Shown piece after piece: positions 1 through 9,054 of a stretch of DNA of 64,000 bases; the first letter of the stretch is position 1; every line of letters starts with the position of its first letter. The position numbers and the translations under genes are program-made. The notes under the pieces are model-generated. The model searched no databases. It had not been told where the DNA came from and worked only from the letters and a program-made list of their open reading frames with translations. The DNA lies in assembly GCA_964632165.1 (NCBI GenBank), contig CAZWCZ010000003.1:22652-86651 (forward strand), given 5' to 3'. Source of the stretch: SIG299 sp964632165. Its GTDB lineage: Bacteria > Bacillota > Clostridia > Lachnospirales > Lachnospiraceae.

Positions 1-1
1 T

Positions 2-565
2 AATGAAGAATTAAAGGAGACTGCGATCGGAGCAGAACTCGGAGTAAGCCGGACACCGGTAAGAGAGGCTTTGAGACAGTTGGAGCTGGAAGGGCTGGTC
101 AATATCATTCCGAATAAGGGGGCATATGTGACCGGAATTTCTACAAAGGATATCCACGACATTTATGTGATCCGTTCCTACCTGGAAGGACTTGCAGCAA
201 GATGGGCATGTGAACGGATTACGGAGGAAGAGATCGATGAACTTGAAGAGATTGTTTATCTTTCAGAATTCCATGCGAAAAAGAAGCATTTTGACCAGAT
301 CGTGGAATTGGATAATAAGTTTCATGAAAAGATGTATCATGCTTCCGGCAGCAAGATTCTGGAACATGAGCTGACGACATTTCATCATTATGTAGAGCGT
401 ATCAGAAAAAAATCGCTGCACAATGAAAACCGTGCCGCAAAATCCAATCAGGAACATACGGCAATCCTGGAAGCGATCCGGAACCGTGATGGAGAACTGG
501 CGGAAAAACTTGCACATGAACATATCATTCAGACGATATTAAACATGAATAAACAGGGATTATAA
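2..565 (+). CDS. GntR-family regulator with FCD domain (5' end missing)
   Basis: This is the C-terminal part of a GntR/FadR-subfamily transcription factor. The frame is open from base 2, and the methionine-like TTG at 71 is internal: the codons before it encode the end of the winged helix-turn-helix (ELGVSRTPVREALRQLE), the classic GntR recognition-helix pattern. The remaining 160 or so residues form an all-helical FCD ligand-binding domain with the expected Asp/His-rich helices. FCD regulators usually sense small carboxylic acids or sugar acids; the ligand here cannot be read. It is convergent with the GH51 lipoprotein gene, so it is not obviously its operon partner. Family confident, target unknown. 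Confidence 0.9.
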   Translation, partial: NEELKETAIGAELGVSRTPVREALRQLELEGLVNIIPNKGAYVTGISTKDIHDIYVIRSYLEGLAARWACERITEEEIDELEEIVYLSEFHAKKKHFDQIVELDNKFHEKMYHASGSKILEHELTTFHHYVERIRKKSLHNENRAAKSNQEHTAILEAIRNRDGELAEKLAHEHIIQTILNMNKQGL

Positions 566-568
566 AAC

Positions 569-600
569 TGAGCCCCGGCAATTCGCCGGGGCTCAAATTA
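569..600. terminator. Bidirectional terminator between convergent genes
   Basis: A perfect 11-bp stem (TGAGCCCCGGC, 569-579, with its complement at 585-595) encloses a 5-nt loop. On the minus strand it is followed by a GTTTTAT stretch, on the plus strand by AATTATTT. It sits between the ends of the GntR gene and the GH51 gene and could stop both transcripts. Confidence 0.8.
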
Positions 601-606
601 TTTGGC

Positions 607-3282
607 TTATTCTCTTGGAATCTTTATGATGACAACGCTGATGGCAGGCACTTCGTATTCGAAGCTTTCATAGACATCCATCGTGTCTGTCACAGGAACA
701 ACATTCAATTCTTTTGCACTATTGACTGCAGAGAGAGAATCGCCTGTCAGTACGGTCACTTCAGCAGTATAAGACATAACACCGAAATTCTGAAGTTCTA
801 TCTCAAGAGGAATGGCTTCTTCGGTTACATTTACCAGTTTGATGATGATATTTCCGTATTCGTCAAGTCCGGTAACCTGATAGAGAGAATCTGCCTGTGG
901 GATGTCGTAGGAAACATACTGGACATCATCGATATAGCAGTCAATGTGAGTGCCGTTCACAACGATCTTTAACTCATAAGTCCTTCCTGTCTCTACCGTA
1001 AATCCGCTGACTGTGCCGTCTGTCTGACCGCTCTTGACATTATCGACAATGCTTTCCAGACAGGAAACCGTATTTGCCCAGCCTCCGATGTTCCAATGAT
1101 AACAGTTCTGCGCATCCTGCACGGCAAACGGGATCAGGAAACCTTCGGCGCCTCCGGTTTTGGTGGCTTTTAAAGTAAGTGTATAATTGGTCCAGCTGGT
1201 ATCGCCAATGTAGATAACATCGCCGTTGATAGTGTTGGACGGCCAGCCGGTATAAGATTGGATCATTTTTCCGTTACTGATGGAGAAATCTCCGGCAACT
1301 TTCTGCCAGTCAGATAAGGAGGCGTCGCTAAAATCTTCTGAGAAAAGGATTTCTCCGGTATCATTGGAAACAACTTTAATATCATCAAAGACAGCAGATG
1401 TCTGCCAGGTACCGATACCGATCTTTCCGGAAAGAGATGCTTCTTCGTGTGTATTCCCGGTCAGGGTAGAAGAAACGATCTTATCGGACTGATTGACGCT
1501 GAATAATTTCTGCACATAATAACTTGGTGTTCCCCAAACGGAGGTGTTATTAAACCAGATCAGGTCCGGGGTCCAGTTTGTACTTGTGGTATTTGCAAAA
1601 AGAGGAGCATACGCAGCAAGGTGTACGATATCACCGTTCCGCTCCAAAGCTGTCATGTAAGCTGCTTCGGCAAGCGCATTGTACAGGGTATTGCCCTGGG
1701 AAGCATATTCACCGAGAAATACAGGAACGCTGGTCCTGTCATAGGAATCGTATCTTTTTGCATGGGTCAGGAACCACTCCGGACTTCTATAATAGTGTTC
1801 GTCCACGACGCCGGCATAATCGGCACCGTTCTCTTTGATCTTATCCCAGGCATAAGTATTTTCGGACTGAGGACCGTTGGAAACGATCAGCTGGATGTTT
1901 CCATAAAGATCCGGATTTTCAACTGCTGCCTGCCGGAAAGCATCCAGAAAAGCTTCATAGCGTTCAAAATAGATATCGTCCCATTGCTCATTTCCAATGC
2001 CAAGATAGGTCAGGTGGAAAGGCTCTTCATGACCCATTGCGATTCTTATGGAGCCCCAATAAGTAGAGGAGTCACCATTACAAAATTCAACAAGATCAAG
2101 GGCATCCTGGATGTACTGTTGGAATTCTGCAGAACCGACGGCAGGACCGGAAGCATCTCCCTGTGCCTGACAGGAAAGACCGCAGTTTACGATCGGAACA
2201 GGCTCACAGCCAAGGTCCTCACAAAGTACAAAAAACTCGTAGAATCCAAATCCATAGGTCATATAGTACGGATTGCTTTCACCGGTATAGATTCCCCAAA
2301 GATTCATTCCGAGAGGTCTTGTTGCAACATCGCCGACGGTTTCTACTCCGTTGATGGTCATTGTCATGCCGTTTCCGATGGAGTCTTTCCAACTGTAGGC
2401 ATTTTCAAGAGTGTTTCCTTCAATGATGCAGCCACCCGGAAAACGCAAAAATCCGGGTTCCATGTCGGCTAACATCTGTACCATATCGGCACGAAGTCCG
2501 TTTTCCTGATTTTTATAGGTATCTGCAGGGAATAAAGAAACCATATCCATGTGCAGGGTTCCGCCGTCGATCAGAACAGCGAGAAAAACACGCTTGGACA
2601 CAGATTCCGTAGCAGTAATGGTAGCTTCATATTTCCACCATTCACCGGTAATTCCGGTAATGGTTGCTTCACCATAGACTTTAGTTCCGGCGGTGTTCTG
2701 AAAACGTACGGTAACTGCACCGTCAAAATTGTCCGGAGCTTTGAAATAAGCAGAGAATTTATATTCCTTGCCTTCTTCGATCGCCATGCCGGTAAGAAAA
2801 CCGGAATTGCGGATGCCGGAAGCTTCCTGGTTTGCCGTAATGCTTAAATAGTGTGTGTTATTGGCGTTCAGACAGCTTCCGTCCGTGCTTCCGTCAATAA
2901 GCTCATGTGTAATGTCGCCAACGACATTCCATGCATGGAAATATCCGTTTTTTGCAACGTCGTCTTCATATTCAAAAGAACGGTTTTTGATCATTTCTGC
3001 ATAAAGACCGCCGTCTACGGAAAAGTTGATGTCTTCCAGAAAAAGACCGTACAAAATGTCACTGATCTCGTAGCTCTTAGAACCGTCTGCGGTCAGCTTA
3101 AAACCAATCTCTTCTACAACCGGAGTGGCAGTAGGAGCAGCAGACGGGGTTTCGGAAGGAACTGCGGTTGGTGTGGCAACGGACGTTGGTGTAGGGTCCG
3201 GGGCATCTGCAGGTGTTTTTCCACATCCTGCGGCTGTACCAACCATAAGCAGCAGGAGAAGGATGGATAATTTTTTCTTCAA
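607..3282 (-). CDS. Surface alpha-L-arabinofuranosidase-like GH51 lipoprotein with extra carbohydrate-binding-type modules
   Basis: Predicted secreted enzyme that removes arabinofuranosyl units from arabinan or arabinoxylan at the cell surface. A lipobox (AAGC, Cys20) is followed by a Pro/Thr-rich linker to about residue 55. GH51 signatures are clear: GIGNEQW supplies acid/base Glu432, and FLGEYAS supplies nucleophile Glu525. A CBM4-like beta-sandwich (about 110-252) precedes the TIM barrel (about 255-600), and a LamG/DUF1080-like domain (about 618-797) is inserted before the final strands of the C-terminal sandwich. Start is TTG, chosen because GAGG lies 9 nt upstream and the nearby ATG meets a stop after one codon. 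At 891 residues it is much longer than a typical 500-residue GH51. It is separated from the main arabinan operon by about 20 kb. Confidence 0.9.
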   Translation of the reverse strand: MKKKLSILLLLLMVGTAAGCGKTPADAPDPTPTSVATPTAVPSETPSAAPTATPVVEEIGFKLTADGSKSYEISDILYGLFLEDINFSVDGGLYAEMIKNRSFEYEDDVAKNGYFHAWNVVGDITHELIDGSTDGSCLNANNTHYLSITANQEASGIRNSGFLTGMAIEEGKEYKFSAYFKAPDNFDGAVTVRFQNTAGTKVYGEATITGITGEWWKYEATITATESVSKRVFLAVLIDGGTLHMDMVSLFPADTYKNQENGLRADMVQMLADMEPGFLRFPGGCIIEGNTLENAYSWKDSIGNGMTMTINGVETVGDVATRPLGMNLWGIYTGESNPYYMTYGFGFYEFFVLCEDLGCEPVPIVNCGLSCQAQGDASGPAVGSAEFQQYIQDALDLVEFCNGDSSTYWGSIRIAMGHEEPFHLTYLGIGNEQWDDIYFERYEAFLDAFRQAAVENPDLYGNIQLIVSNGPQSENTYAWDKIKENGADYAGVVDEHYYRSPEWFLTHAKRYDSYDRTSVPVFLGEYASQGNTLYNALAEAAYMTALERNGDIVHLAAYAPLFANTTSTNWTPDLIWFNNTSVWGTPSYYVQKLFSVNQSDKIVSSTLTGNTHEEASLSGKIGIGTWQTSAVFDDIKVVSNDTGEILFSEDFSDASLSDWQKVAGDFSISNGKMIQSYTGWPSNTINGDVIYIGDTSWTNYTLTLKATKTGGAEGFLIPFAVQDAQNCYHWNIGGWANTVSCLESIVDNVKSGQTDGTVSGFTVETGRTYELKIVVNGTHIDCYIDDVQYVSYDIPQADSLYQVTGLDEYGNIIIKLVNVTEEAIPLEIELQNFGVMSYTAEVTVLTGDSLSAVNSAKELNVVPVTDTMDVYESFEYEVPAISVVIIKIPRE

Positions 3283-3320
3283 AGCATAAACCTCACAATC
3301 TTTAAATAATGTATGCAGTT

Positions 3321-3349
3321 ATTATATAAGGAATAGTAAATAAAGTCAA
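3321..3349 (-). promoter_or_regulatory. Promoter of the GH51 lipoprotein gene
   Basis: Reading the minus strand, TTGACT (3349-3344) and TATAAT (3326-3321) are separated by 17 nt, a near-consensus sigma-A promoter about 40 nt upstream of the TTG start. Confidence 0.75.
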
Positions 3350-3381
3350 TTAAAGCGGATAAAGAAAGAGGAAAGAAGTGG

Positions 3382-3410
3382 TTGTATTGCCGAAGTTTTG
3401 ATGCTATACT
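3382..3410 (+). promoter_or_regulatory. Promoter of the CPBP gene
   Basis: TTGTAT (3382-3387), a 17-nt spacer, and TATACT (3405-3410), about 46 nt upstream of the ATG at 3456. Confidence 0.7.
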
Positions 3411-3455
3411 GGATTAACGCAGAATATGCGATACGAAAGGAAGAGGAAAAGAAAA

Positions 3456-4337
3456 ATGGAAAAATTCAGAAAGACCATAGGTTGTCTGATGCCGTTTGTT
3501 GCGGCATATGCGTGTCAGTTTGTAGTATCATTGGTAGTGTCCGGTGTATATTCGGTTGTTTTGGTCCTGCAGGCAGGAGGGCTTGGCATTACCGAAGAAG
3601 AGGAGCTGCTGCAGTTTGTGAATGAAAAGATCGCATGTGCGGATTTTTTGCTTTTGGTAACGGCAATTGCTACTTTATATACGTTGGTAATCGGATTTTT
3701 CTGGTATAAAAAATGGAAACCTGTGAAAGATTTAAAGTGGGAAAAGGCGATCAATGCAAAGCTGATCGCAGCATTGGCACTTTTGGGAATTTCATTGCAG
3801 CTTTTGATCTCCATGTGTCTGAATGCTGTTTTTCCGCTGCTTCCGCAGGACATGACCGAGAATTATTCGTCTTTAATGGAAACTCTGATCGGAGGAAATC
3901 CGTGGCTTTCCGTTTTAACAACGGTGGTACTTGCTCCGCTTGCAGAGGAACTTTTATTCCGCGGAGTCACAATGAAAAAAGCACAGCAACTGATGCCGTT
4001 CATGACGGCAAATATTCTGCAGGCAGCGTTATTTGGTGTTTACCATGGAAATCTGATCCAGGGAGCTTATGCATTTTTGCTCGGACTTATTCTTGGCTTT
4101 ACGGCAGAATATTTTCATTCCATCTGGGCATCGATACTTTTGCATGCGTTTGTGAACGGTTCTGCGGAACTGCTGAATCTTTTGCCGGAACAGCTGACGG
4201 CTACTGTTTTCGGGGTGGCATTTCTGGCAATTCTCGCCGTAGGCTTCTTTTTACTGGCAGCAAAACTTTATCCGCAGGCACGTGAAGCCCAAATTGCAGC
4301 AGATACGAAGTTTAGGGAAAATTCATTTGACGAATAG
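3456..4337 (+). CDS. CPBP-family intramembrane glutamic endopeptidase
   Basis: Polytopic membrane protein of the CAAX-protease/bacteriocin-processing (CPBP, Abi) family. The family motifs are present: EELLFRG (motif 1), a FGVYHG segment (motif 2), and HAFVNG (motif 4). These supply the Glu, Arg and His residues of the active site. About seven to eight hydrophobic segments are visible. Start chosen at 3456, where GGAAGAGG lies about 10 nt upstream; an in-frame ATG at 3426 lacks a ribosome binding site. Substrate unknown: members act on prenylated proteins, bacteriocins or membrane regulators. It has its own promoter and terminator and appears monocistronic. Confidence 0.85.
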   Translation: MEKFRKTIGCLMPFVAAYACQFVVSLVVSGVYSVVLVLQAGGLGITEEEELLQFVNEKIACADFLLLVTAIATLYTLVIGFFWYKKWKPVKDLKWEKAINAKLIAALALLGISLQLLISMCLNAVFPLLPQDMTENYSSLMETLIGGNPWLSVLTTVVLAPLAEELLFRGVTMKKAQQLMPFMTANILQAALFGVYHGNLIQGAYAFLLGLILGFTAEYFHSIWASILLHAFVNGSAELLNLLPEQLTATVFGVAFLAILAVGFFLLAAKLYPQAREAQIAADTKFRENSFDE

Positions 4338-4365
4338 ACGGCAGAACTTTATAATATAGGAAAAT

Positions 4366-4400
4366 AAAAAAGGCAGAAGAATCCATTCTCTGCCTTTTTC
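4366..4400 (+). terminator. Rho-independent terminator
   Basis: An 11-bp stem AAAAAGGCAGA / TCTGCCTTTTT (4367-4377 and 4389-4399) with an 11-nt loop and a U-rich arm, directly after the CPBP gene. Confidence 0.85.
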
Positions 4401-4448
4401 AAGCGTTATTGATGTAGGATATACAGAATAAAAGAGGGGGCGATTCCT

Positions 4449-5396
4449 TTGATCGAAATTTTTAAGACATTGGAGAACTGTAAGCTGGAAGAGCAGAACG
4501 AAGTCACAAAAGACTGCTGGATCGCAATGACAGCACCGAGTTCACAGGAAATCAAAGAAATTTCCCGCACCTGTCATCTGGAGGAAGATGTACTCAGAGC
4601 AGCACTGGATGATGAGGAACGGGCACGTATTGAGGTGGAAGATGACTATACACTGATCGTGATCGACATTCCTGCAATCGAAAAAGAAATCGTTGGGAAG
4701 CAGGTAAAAGAACGGTACATTACGATGCCGCTTGCCATTATCAGTATAAAAGACAGGATCATTACGGTATGTCTGGTTGACACACCGGTACTGACGCATA
4801 TCAAATCCGGTCAGATGAAAGGATTCTCCACACATAAAAAGACGAGGTTCATTCTGCAGATTTTTTATCGTGCAGCAACTCTGTTTTTGCAGAACCTGCG
4901 TTCCATTAACAGACAGAGTGAGATGATCGAGGACAAACTGCACGTTTCACAGAAAAATAAAGAACTCTTTGAACTTTTGGAACTGCAGAAGAGCCTGGTT
5001 TATTTTACGACCTCGCTTCGTTCCAATGAAGGCGTATTTGAAAAAATGCTGAAAAATGAAAAAGTAAAAAGATATCCGGACGATGAGGATTTATTGGAAG
5101 ATGTTATCATTGAGAATAAACAGGCAATGGAAATGGCAACGATATATAGCGGGATCCTTGGCGGTATGGTCGATACGTTTGCTTCGGTTATCAGCAATAA
5201 TCTGAATATCGTTATGAAATTTCTGGCAACGGTCACGATCGTTATGTCTATACCGACGATGATCGCCAGCTTTTATGGGATGAATGTTCCGCTCCCCGGA
5301 AGCAGCAACCCGTATGGATTTTATGTTGTGCTGGCGGCCGCAGCGCTCCTGTCAGGACTGGTAGCACTTGTGTTTTACAAAAAAGACGTGTTTTAA
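4449..5396 (+). CDS. corA: CorA-family magnesium/divalent cation transporter
   Basis: A 315-residue CorA-type channel. It has a large acidic cytoplasmic N-terminal domain, a long helical stalk, and two C-terminal membrane helices (about 255-280 and 290-312) joined by the signature YGMN motif (residues about 279-282) that forms the Mg2+ selectivity loop. The start is TTG: GAGGGGG lies about 8 nt upstream and no ATG is placed better. Length is normal for the short CorA type of Firmicutes. The following rhomboid-like gene begins 20 nt downstream, so the two may be co-transcribed. Confidence 0.92.
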   Translation: MIEIFKTLENCKLEEQNEVTKDCWIAMTAPSSQEIKEISRTCHLEEDVLRAALDDEERARIEVEDDYTLIVIDIPAIEKEIVGKQVKERYITMPLAIISIKDRIITVCLVDTPVLTHIKSGQMKGFSTHKKTRFILQIFYRAATLFLQNLRSINRQSEMIEDKLHVSQKNKELFELLELQKSLVYFTTSLRSNEGVFEKMLKNEKVKRYPDDEDLLEDVIIENKQAMEMATIYSGILGGMVDTFASVISNNLNIVMKFLATVTIVMSIPTMIASFYGMNVPLPGSSNPYGFYVVLAAAALLSGLVALVFYKKDVF

Positions 5397-5416
5397 AGAA
5401 AAGGAATGACAAAGAA

Positions 5417-6445
5417 ATGGGAAAGTTTTGGTACAAAATGGAGTATAAGTATGGGAAGTACGCGATAAAAAATCTTCCGCTTGTTTTGATCCTGTGTTAT
5501 GCCATCGGTTATGTATTGGAAGTGATGGCACCGGATCTGGTGTCATATATGACACTGAATCCGTATCTGATACTGCAGGGACAGGTCTGGAGACTTCTGA
5601 CATGGGTTCTTATCCCACCGGAGGGATTTAGTTTATTCACGGTGATCATGCTGTATTTTTATTATTCCATCGGAAAGGATCTTGAGAATACGTGGGGGGC
5701 ATTCCGGTTTAATGTCTATATTATTTCGGGTCTGTTCTTTACGGTAGTCGGAAGCTTTATCTTATACGGAATTGCAAGGGTACAATTTGCAGACGTGATT
5801 GACAGCATTGGAGCTGAGACGGTATTTACAAGGATTGCAACGGTTCAGATGACAACGTCAGACGGGATGACAGAAAGTGTATTGCTCCCGGGAGTATGGT
5901 TTTACAGTATCAGCACATATTATATTAATCTTGCATTGCTGCTTGCGTTTTCGGCAACATATCCGAATGCACAGTTCTTATTGATGGGACTGATCCCGAT
6001 ACGTGCCAAATTTCTCGGTATAGTATATGGTGTCATGGCAGCTTATGAATTTGCACTCGGAACTATGGCGAACAGGGTGATCATACTGACATCACTTTTG
6101 AATTTTATTATTTTCTTCTTTACAACGAGAAGCTATGCAAGAGTGTCACCGCGGGAGATCAGGCGAAAACAGGAATATCGGAAAAAAGTGCGGGAAGCAA
6201 AGAAAATGGGGAATGAAACGGTTTATCAGGGACGACCGGTGATCACCAGACATAAATGTGCCATTTGCGGCAGAACGGAACTGGATGATGAAACATTAGA
6301 GTTCAGATATTGTTCCAAATGCGAAGGCAACTATGAATATTGTTCGGAGCATCTGTATACGCACGAACATGTGAAAAGGATCGTGCCGGGAGAACGGACA
6401 ACGGAGTATAAGAACGGGGAAGAGGAACATGGAAAAAACGAATAA
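5417..6445 (+). CDS. Rhomboid-like membrane protein lacking the catalytic serine, with C-terminal zinc ribbon
   Basis: A 342-residue protein. The N-terminal 240 residues contain about six membrane helices with rhomboid/derlin-like features: a QVWRLLTW segment resembling the GxWWRLxT entry of rhomboids, and a YPNAQ...IPIRAKFLG stretch resembling their TM5 region. No GxSG active-site motif is present, so proteolytic activity is not expected. After a basic linker, a small metal-binding module follows (CAIC, CSKC, CSEH and HEH within 264-312). It overlaps the next gene by 17 nt, implying translational coupling and a shared function. The rhomboid relationship is an inference from short motifs; the zinc ribbon is directly visible. 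Confidence 0.65.
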   Translation: MGKFWYKMEYKYGKYAIKNLPLVLILCYAIGYVLEVMAPDLVSYMTLNPYLILQGQVWRLLTWVLIPPEGFSLFTVIMLYFYYSIGKDLENTWGAFRFNVYIISGLFFTVVGSFILYGIARVQFADVIDSIGAETVFTRIATVQMTTSDGMTESVLLPGVWFYSISTYYINLALLLAFSATYPNAQFLLMGLIPIRAKFLGIVYGVMAAYEFALGTMANRVIILTSLLNFIIFFFTTRSYARVSPREIRRKQEYRKKVREAKKMGNETVYQGRPVITRHKCAICGRTELDDETLEFRYCSKCEGNYEYCSEHLYTHEHVKRIVPGERTTEYKNGEEEHGKNE

Positions 6446-7808
6446 GCAGTTAGCAAGAGAAATCAGGGCAATGAGAGAACCGGAACGTCATCTTCCGGAA
6501 CTTATGAATCGGATGGCATCTGCCTACGGAATGCTTTCTCTTTATAATACAGGGATGGAATTGTCCGTGCTGTCAGAATCGGAAGAAGAAGGACGGATCC
6601 GGCCGGATAAGAAGATCTGCGAATGGAAAGAAAGCATATACAGGATACTTCGGGAAACGCTGCTTGCGCCGTTTTCCACGGAGGCTTATGAGAAGGCTGT
6701 CCTGGAGATCAAAGAGATCCGTGAAGAGATTATTTCACGGATGGAAATACTGACGGCATATACCGATCTTTTTGTATTGTATGAGTACGTCATGAACCGT
6801 CTGGAGGCAGTGTTTGAGCCGGAGGGGACAGAAACAATGGAAAATGATGCCGTGGCAAGAGAAATCCTGCAGTGGATCTTCTCGGACAAGGATGCTGCCA
6901 TGACAAATACAAAGATAAGAGCAATGCTGTCCTGTCTCCCGATTCGCATGACAAAAGCAAAATTTTTAGAGCTGGTAAGCAATGCCTTTTCCATATATGA
7001 AAAGACGGACGGAGAAGCTATTGACACATTTGATTATATGCTTCGCAGCGCAGCAGGACTTTATACGCCTGAGGGAATGGAAAAGACTTATCCGGAATTG
7101 GAACGGATAAGAAAACTGTTTGAGGAAAAATCATTGTCAGAACTGACAGCGGAAGAATATAACGAGCGGAAAGAGGCATTGAAACGGGGAACAGACGATA
7201 TCCTGAATGAAACGGAGAGCCTTTCTTCTCTTCAGACAACGGCAAATGCATTGTTAACTGCTCTTTTGATGAGACCGTACTTTACCCTGCAGGCAGAACG
7301 GGAAAGCAGCAGACCTTTAGAGATCCTGGCGCGCATTCTGGATGGAGAAGTCAGGGCAGAGGTTCTGTTTGAAGGGATTGAAACCGAAATGGAACAGATC
7401 ACACAGGAACTGGCGACACTGGATCCGCTGCTCATCTGTGTGCAGGAAACGTTGGAGCCACAGATACAGGAGCTTATGCTGGCAACGGTATATCAAAAGA
7501 TTCTTGTGGCACAGAAATTGAATTCCGGAAGCGTTTATGTGTCTCTTGAGGAAAAAGAGGCAGAGGAACATCCGCGGGACTATGTAAAAAAGGTAAAAGA
7601 AGCGTTTCTTGCAGATGCCGCAAAAGCGTTGGAGCAGGGGTCGCGTGTACGCAACCGTGCTGTTATGGCAGAAGTATTAAAGGAACTGCCGGTTTATTTT
7701 AATAATCATACGGAAGTAATGAATTATGTCAGAAATTCTCTGGATTCGTGCAAAGATGAACAGGAAAAGCGTATTTGTGTGGAACTGCTCCACAGTTTTT
7801 ACGAATAA
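6429..7808 (+). CDS. Unknown helical cytoplasmic protein coupled to the rhomboid-like protein
   Basis: A 459-residue protein that I do not recognise. It has no signal peptide, membrane segment or known catalytic motif. The composition is strongly helix-forming and charged (many Glu, Lys, Arg, Leu), suggesting an alpha-solenoid or extended helical fold. It starts 17 nt inside the preceding gene, so the two products are likely made in stoichiometric amounts and may interact. Preceding AAGAGGAAC gives a usable ribosome binding site. The coding frame has the same codon style as its neighbours, so it is a genuine gene. Confidence 0.75.
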   Translation: MEKTNKQLAREIRAMREPERHLPELMNRMASAYGMLSLYNTGMELSVLSESEEEGRIRPDKKICEWKESIYRILRETLLAPFSTEAYEKAVLEIKEIREEIISRMEILTAYTDLFVLYEYVMNRLEAVFEPEGTETMENDAVAREILQWIFSDKDAAMTNTKIRAMLSCLPIRMTKAKFLELVSNAFSIYEKTDGEAIDTFDYMLRSAAGLYTPEGMEKTYPELERIRKLFEEKSLSELTAEEYNERKEALKRGTDDILNETESLSSLQTTANALLTALLMRPYFTLQAERESSRPLEILARILDGEVRAEVLFEGIETEMEQITQELATLDPLLICVQETLEPQIQELMLATVYQKILVAQKLNSGSVYVSLEEKEAEEHPRDYVKKVKEAFLADAAKALEQGSRVRNRAVMAEVLKELPVYFNNHTEVMNYVRNSLDSCKDEQEKRICVELLHSFYE

Positions 7809-7881
7809 GGGAGAAACTGCTCTGTGAATGCTTTACTTCTTAAAAAAAGTCTGTTAAGATAAGAAAAAGGAGATTTTCTTC

Positions 7882-8196
7882 ATGCTGCTGTGGTCGGAAA
7901 AGCTGTACATAGGGAAACAACTTTCCCACAAAAATGAAAAAATAAGAAAAAAGCTTTCTGACGGGGGCTTTGTCCCGGATGTTTTTTTGATCACAGAGCC
8001 GAGCAATGACGAAAATCTGTTTGACATTTTTTCTTCAAAGGAGTTGCTGTTTCCTTATCACAAAAGAAGAGATATCGTTGTTTATGGTCTGGCAAAGACA
8101 AAGGAGGAAGCAATGGTACTTGTGACGGATATGATTGAGGAAATGTATCGGGATACCGGAAAAATTTGCAGTAAGGAGTACTTTGCGAAATCATGA
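7882..8196 (+). CDS. Small protein of unknown function (104 aa)
   Basis: A 104-residue soluble protein with no recognised domain, preceded by a good ribosome binding site (AAAGGAG about 9 nt before ATG). Its stop overlaps the start of the DUF2953 gene by 4 nt, so it belongs to the unit that ends with the sporulation gene gerW. The alternating hydrophobic and charged pattern suggests a small alpha/beta fold. Function cannot be assigned. Confidence 0.7.
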   Translation: MLLWSEKLYIGKQLSHKNEKIRKKLSDGGFVPDVFLITEPSNDENLFDIFSSKELLFPYHKRRDIVVYGLAKTKEEAMVLVTDMIEEMYRDTGKICSKEYFAKS

Positions 8197-9041
8197 TACA
8201 GACATTGCTTTGGATCATAAAGATAATCGGAATCATAGCGGCAGTGCTGCTGTCTGTGTTCCTGTTGCTTCTTTGCATTGTTCTGTTTGTTCCGTTCTGC
8301 TATGGGATCCGCCTGGTAAAAGAACCTGAGATGCAGGAAATATCCGGAACGGTCAGTTTTTTGTCACCGCTTATCCGTTTCAGGTTTCGATATGCACAAA
8401 AAAAATTTACGTATCAGGTAAAGACATTCTGGCATGTCTTTACCGACTCGGAGAAAAAAAACGTAAAAAATAAAGAGAAGAAGAATAAGGCTGCCAACCG
8501 GAAAAAAAAGTCACCGGACAAGAGGACAGTGACAGAAAAAGGAAAGACAGCATCGAAAACACCGGTAAAAAAAGAGGCTTCCGGAAAAGAGAACAAAGCG
8601 AAGACTTCCAAAAAGGAACGGGCGGAGAAAGAAAAGAAGAACATACCGGAAAAATTGCGACAGCTGCTTCAAAAAAAGGAGGCGCTGGTTTCTGTTCTTG
8701 AGGAGCCGGAAAGCAAGAGGGCAATCGCTTTTGCCTGGGACAAATTAAAGAGGATACTCAGGCACATTCTTCCGAAAAAAATAAAAGGATATGTCATTTA
8801 CGGAAATGCAGATCCGGCGGTGACAGGAAAGGTATTCGGCGCAATTGCGGCAGTGTATGCGGCAACAGGACCTGTGTTGAAGGCAATGCCGGACTTTGAA
8901 CAGGAACGGCTGGAATGTAATGTGGAATTTAGAGGAAGACTACGGGTGGCAACATTTCTGATTCTTCTTTTAAAGATATATTTTCATCAGGAATTAAGGC
9001 AGATGATACAGCGGGTGAAAGCAATCACGGAGATAGAGTAG
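8193..9041 (+). CDS. DUF2953 membrane protein
   Basis: A 282-residue protein. One N-terminal membrane anchor (about residues 5-32) is followed by a short beta-rich segment, then a roughly 70-residue Lys/Glu-dominated stretch (about 85-155). The DUF2953 C-terminal domain includes the characteristic Pro-Lys-Lys, Gly-Asn-Ala-Asp-Pro-Ala and Thr-Gly residues near 190-206. DUF2953 genes are commonly found beside ytfJ/gerW in spore formers, exactly as here (13 nt upstream), which suggests a sporulation or envelope role. The highly charged insert is low-complexity and probably disordered. Confidence 0.8.
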   Translation: MIQTLLWIIKIIGIIAAVLLSVFLLLLCIVLFVPFCYGIRLVKEPEMQEISGTVSFLSPLIRFRFRYAQKKFTYQVKTFWHVFTDSEKKNVKNKEKKNKAANRKKKSPDKRTVTEKGKTASKTPVKKEASGKENKAKTSKKERAEKEKKNIPEKLRQLLQKKEALVSVLEEPESKRAIAFAWDKLKRILRHILPKKIKGYVIYGNADPAVTGKVFGAIAAVYAATGPVLKAMPDFEQERLECNVEFRGRLRVATFLILLLKIYFHQELRQMIQRVKAITEIE

Positions 9042-9054
9042 AGGAGGAGAAAAA

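Noticed and set aside
1621..2472. 283-codon plus-strand open frame over the GH51 lipoprotein gene
   Set aside because: It is antisense to a frame with clear GH51 active-site motifs; its product has no domain, a random-looking composition and no ribosome binding site.
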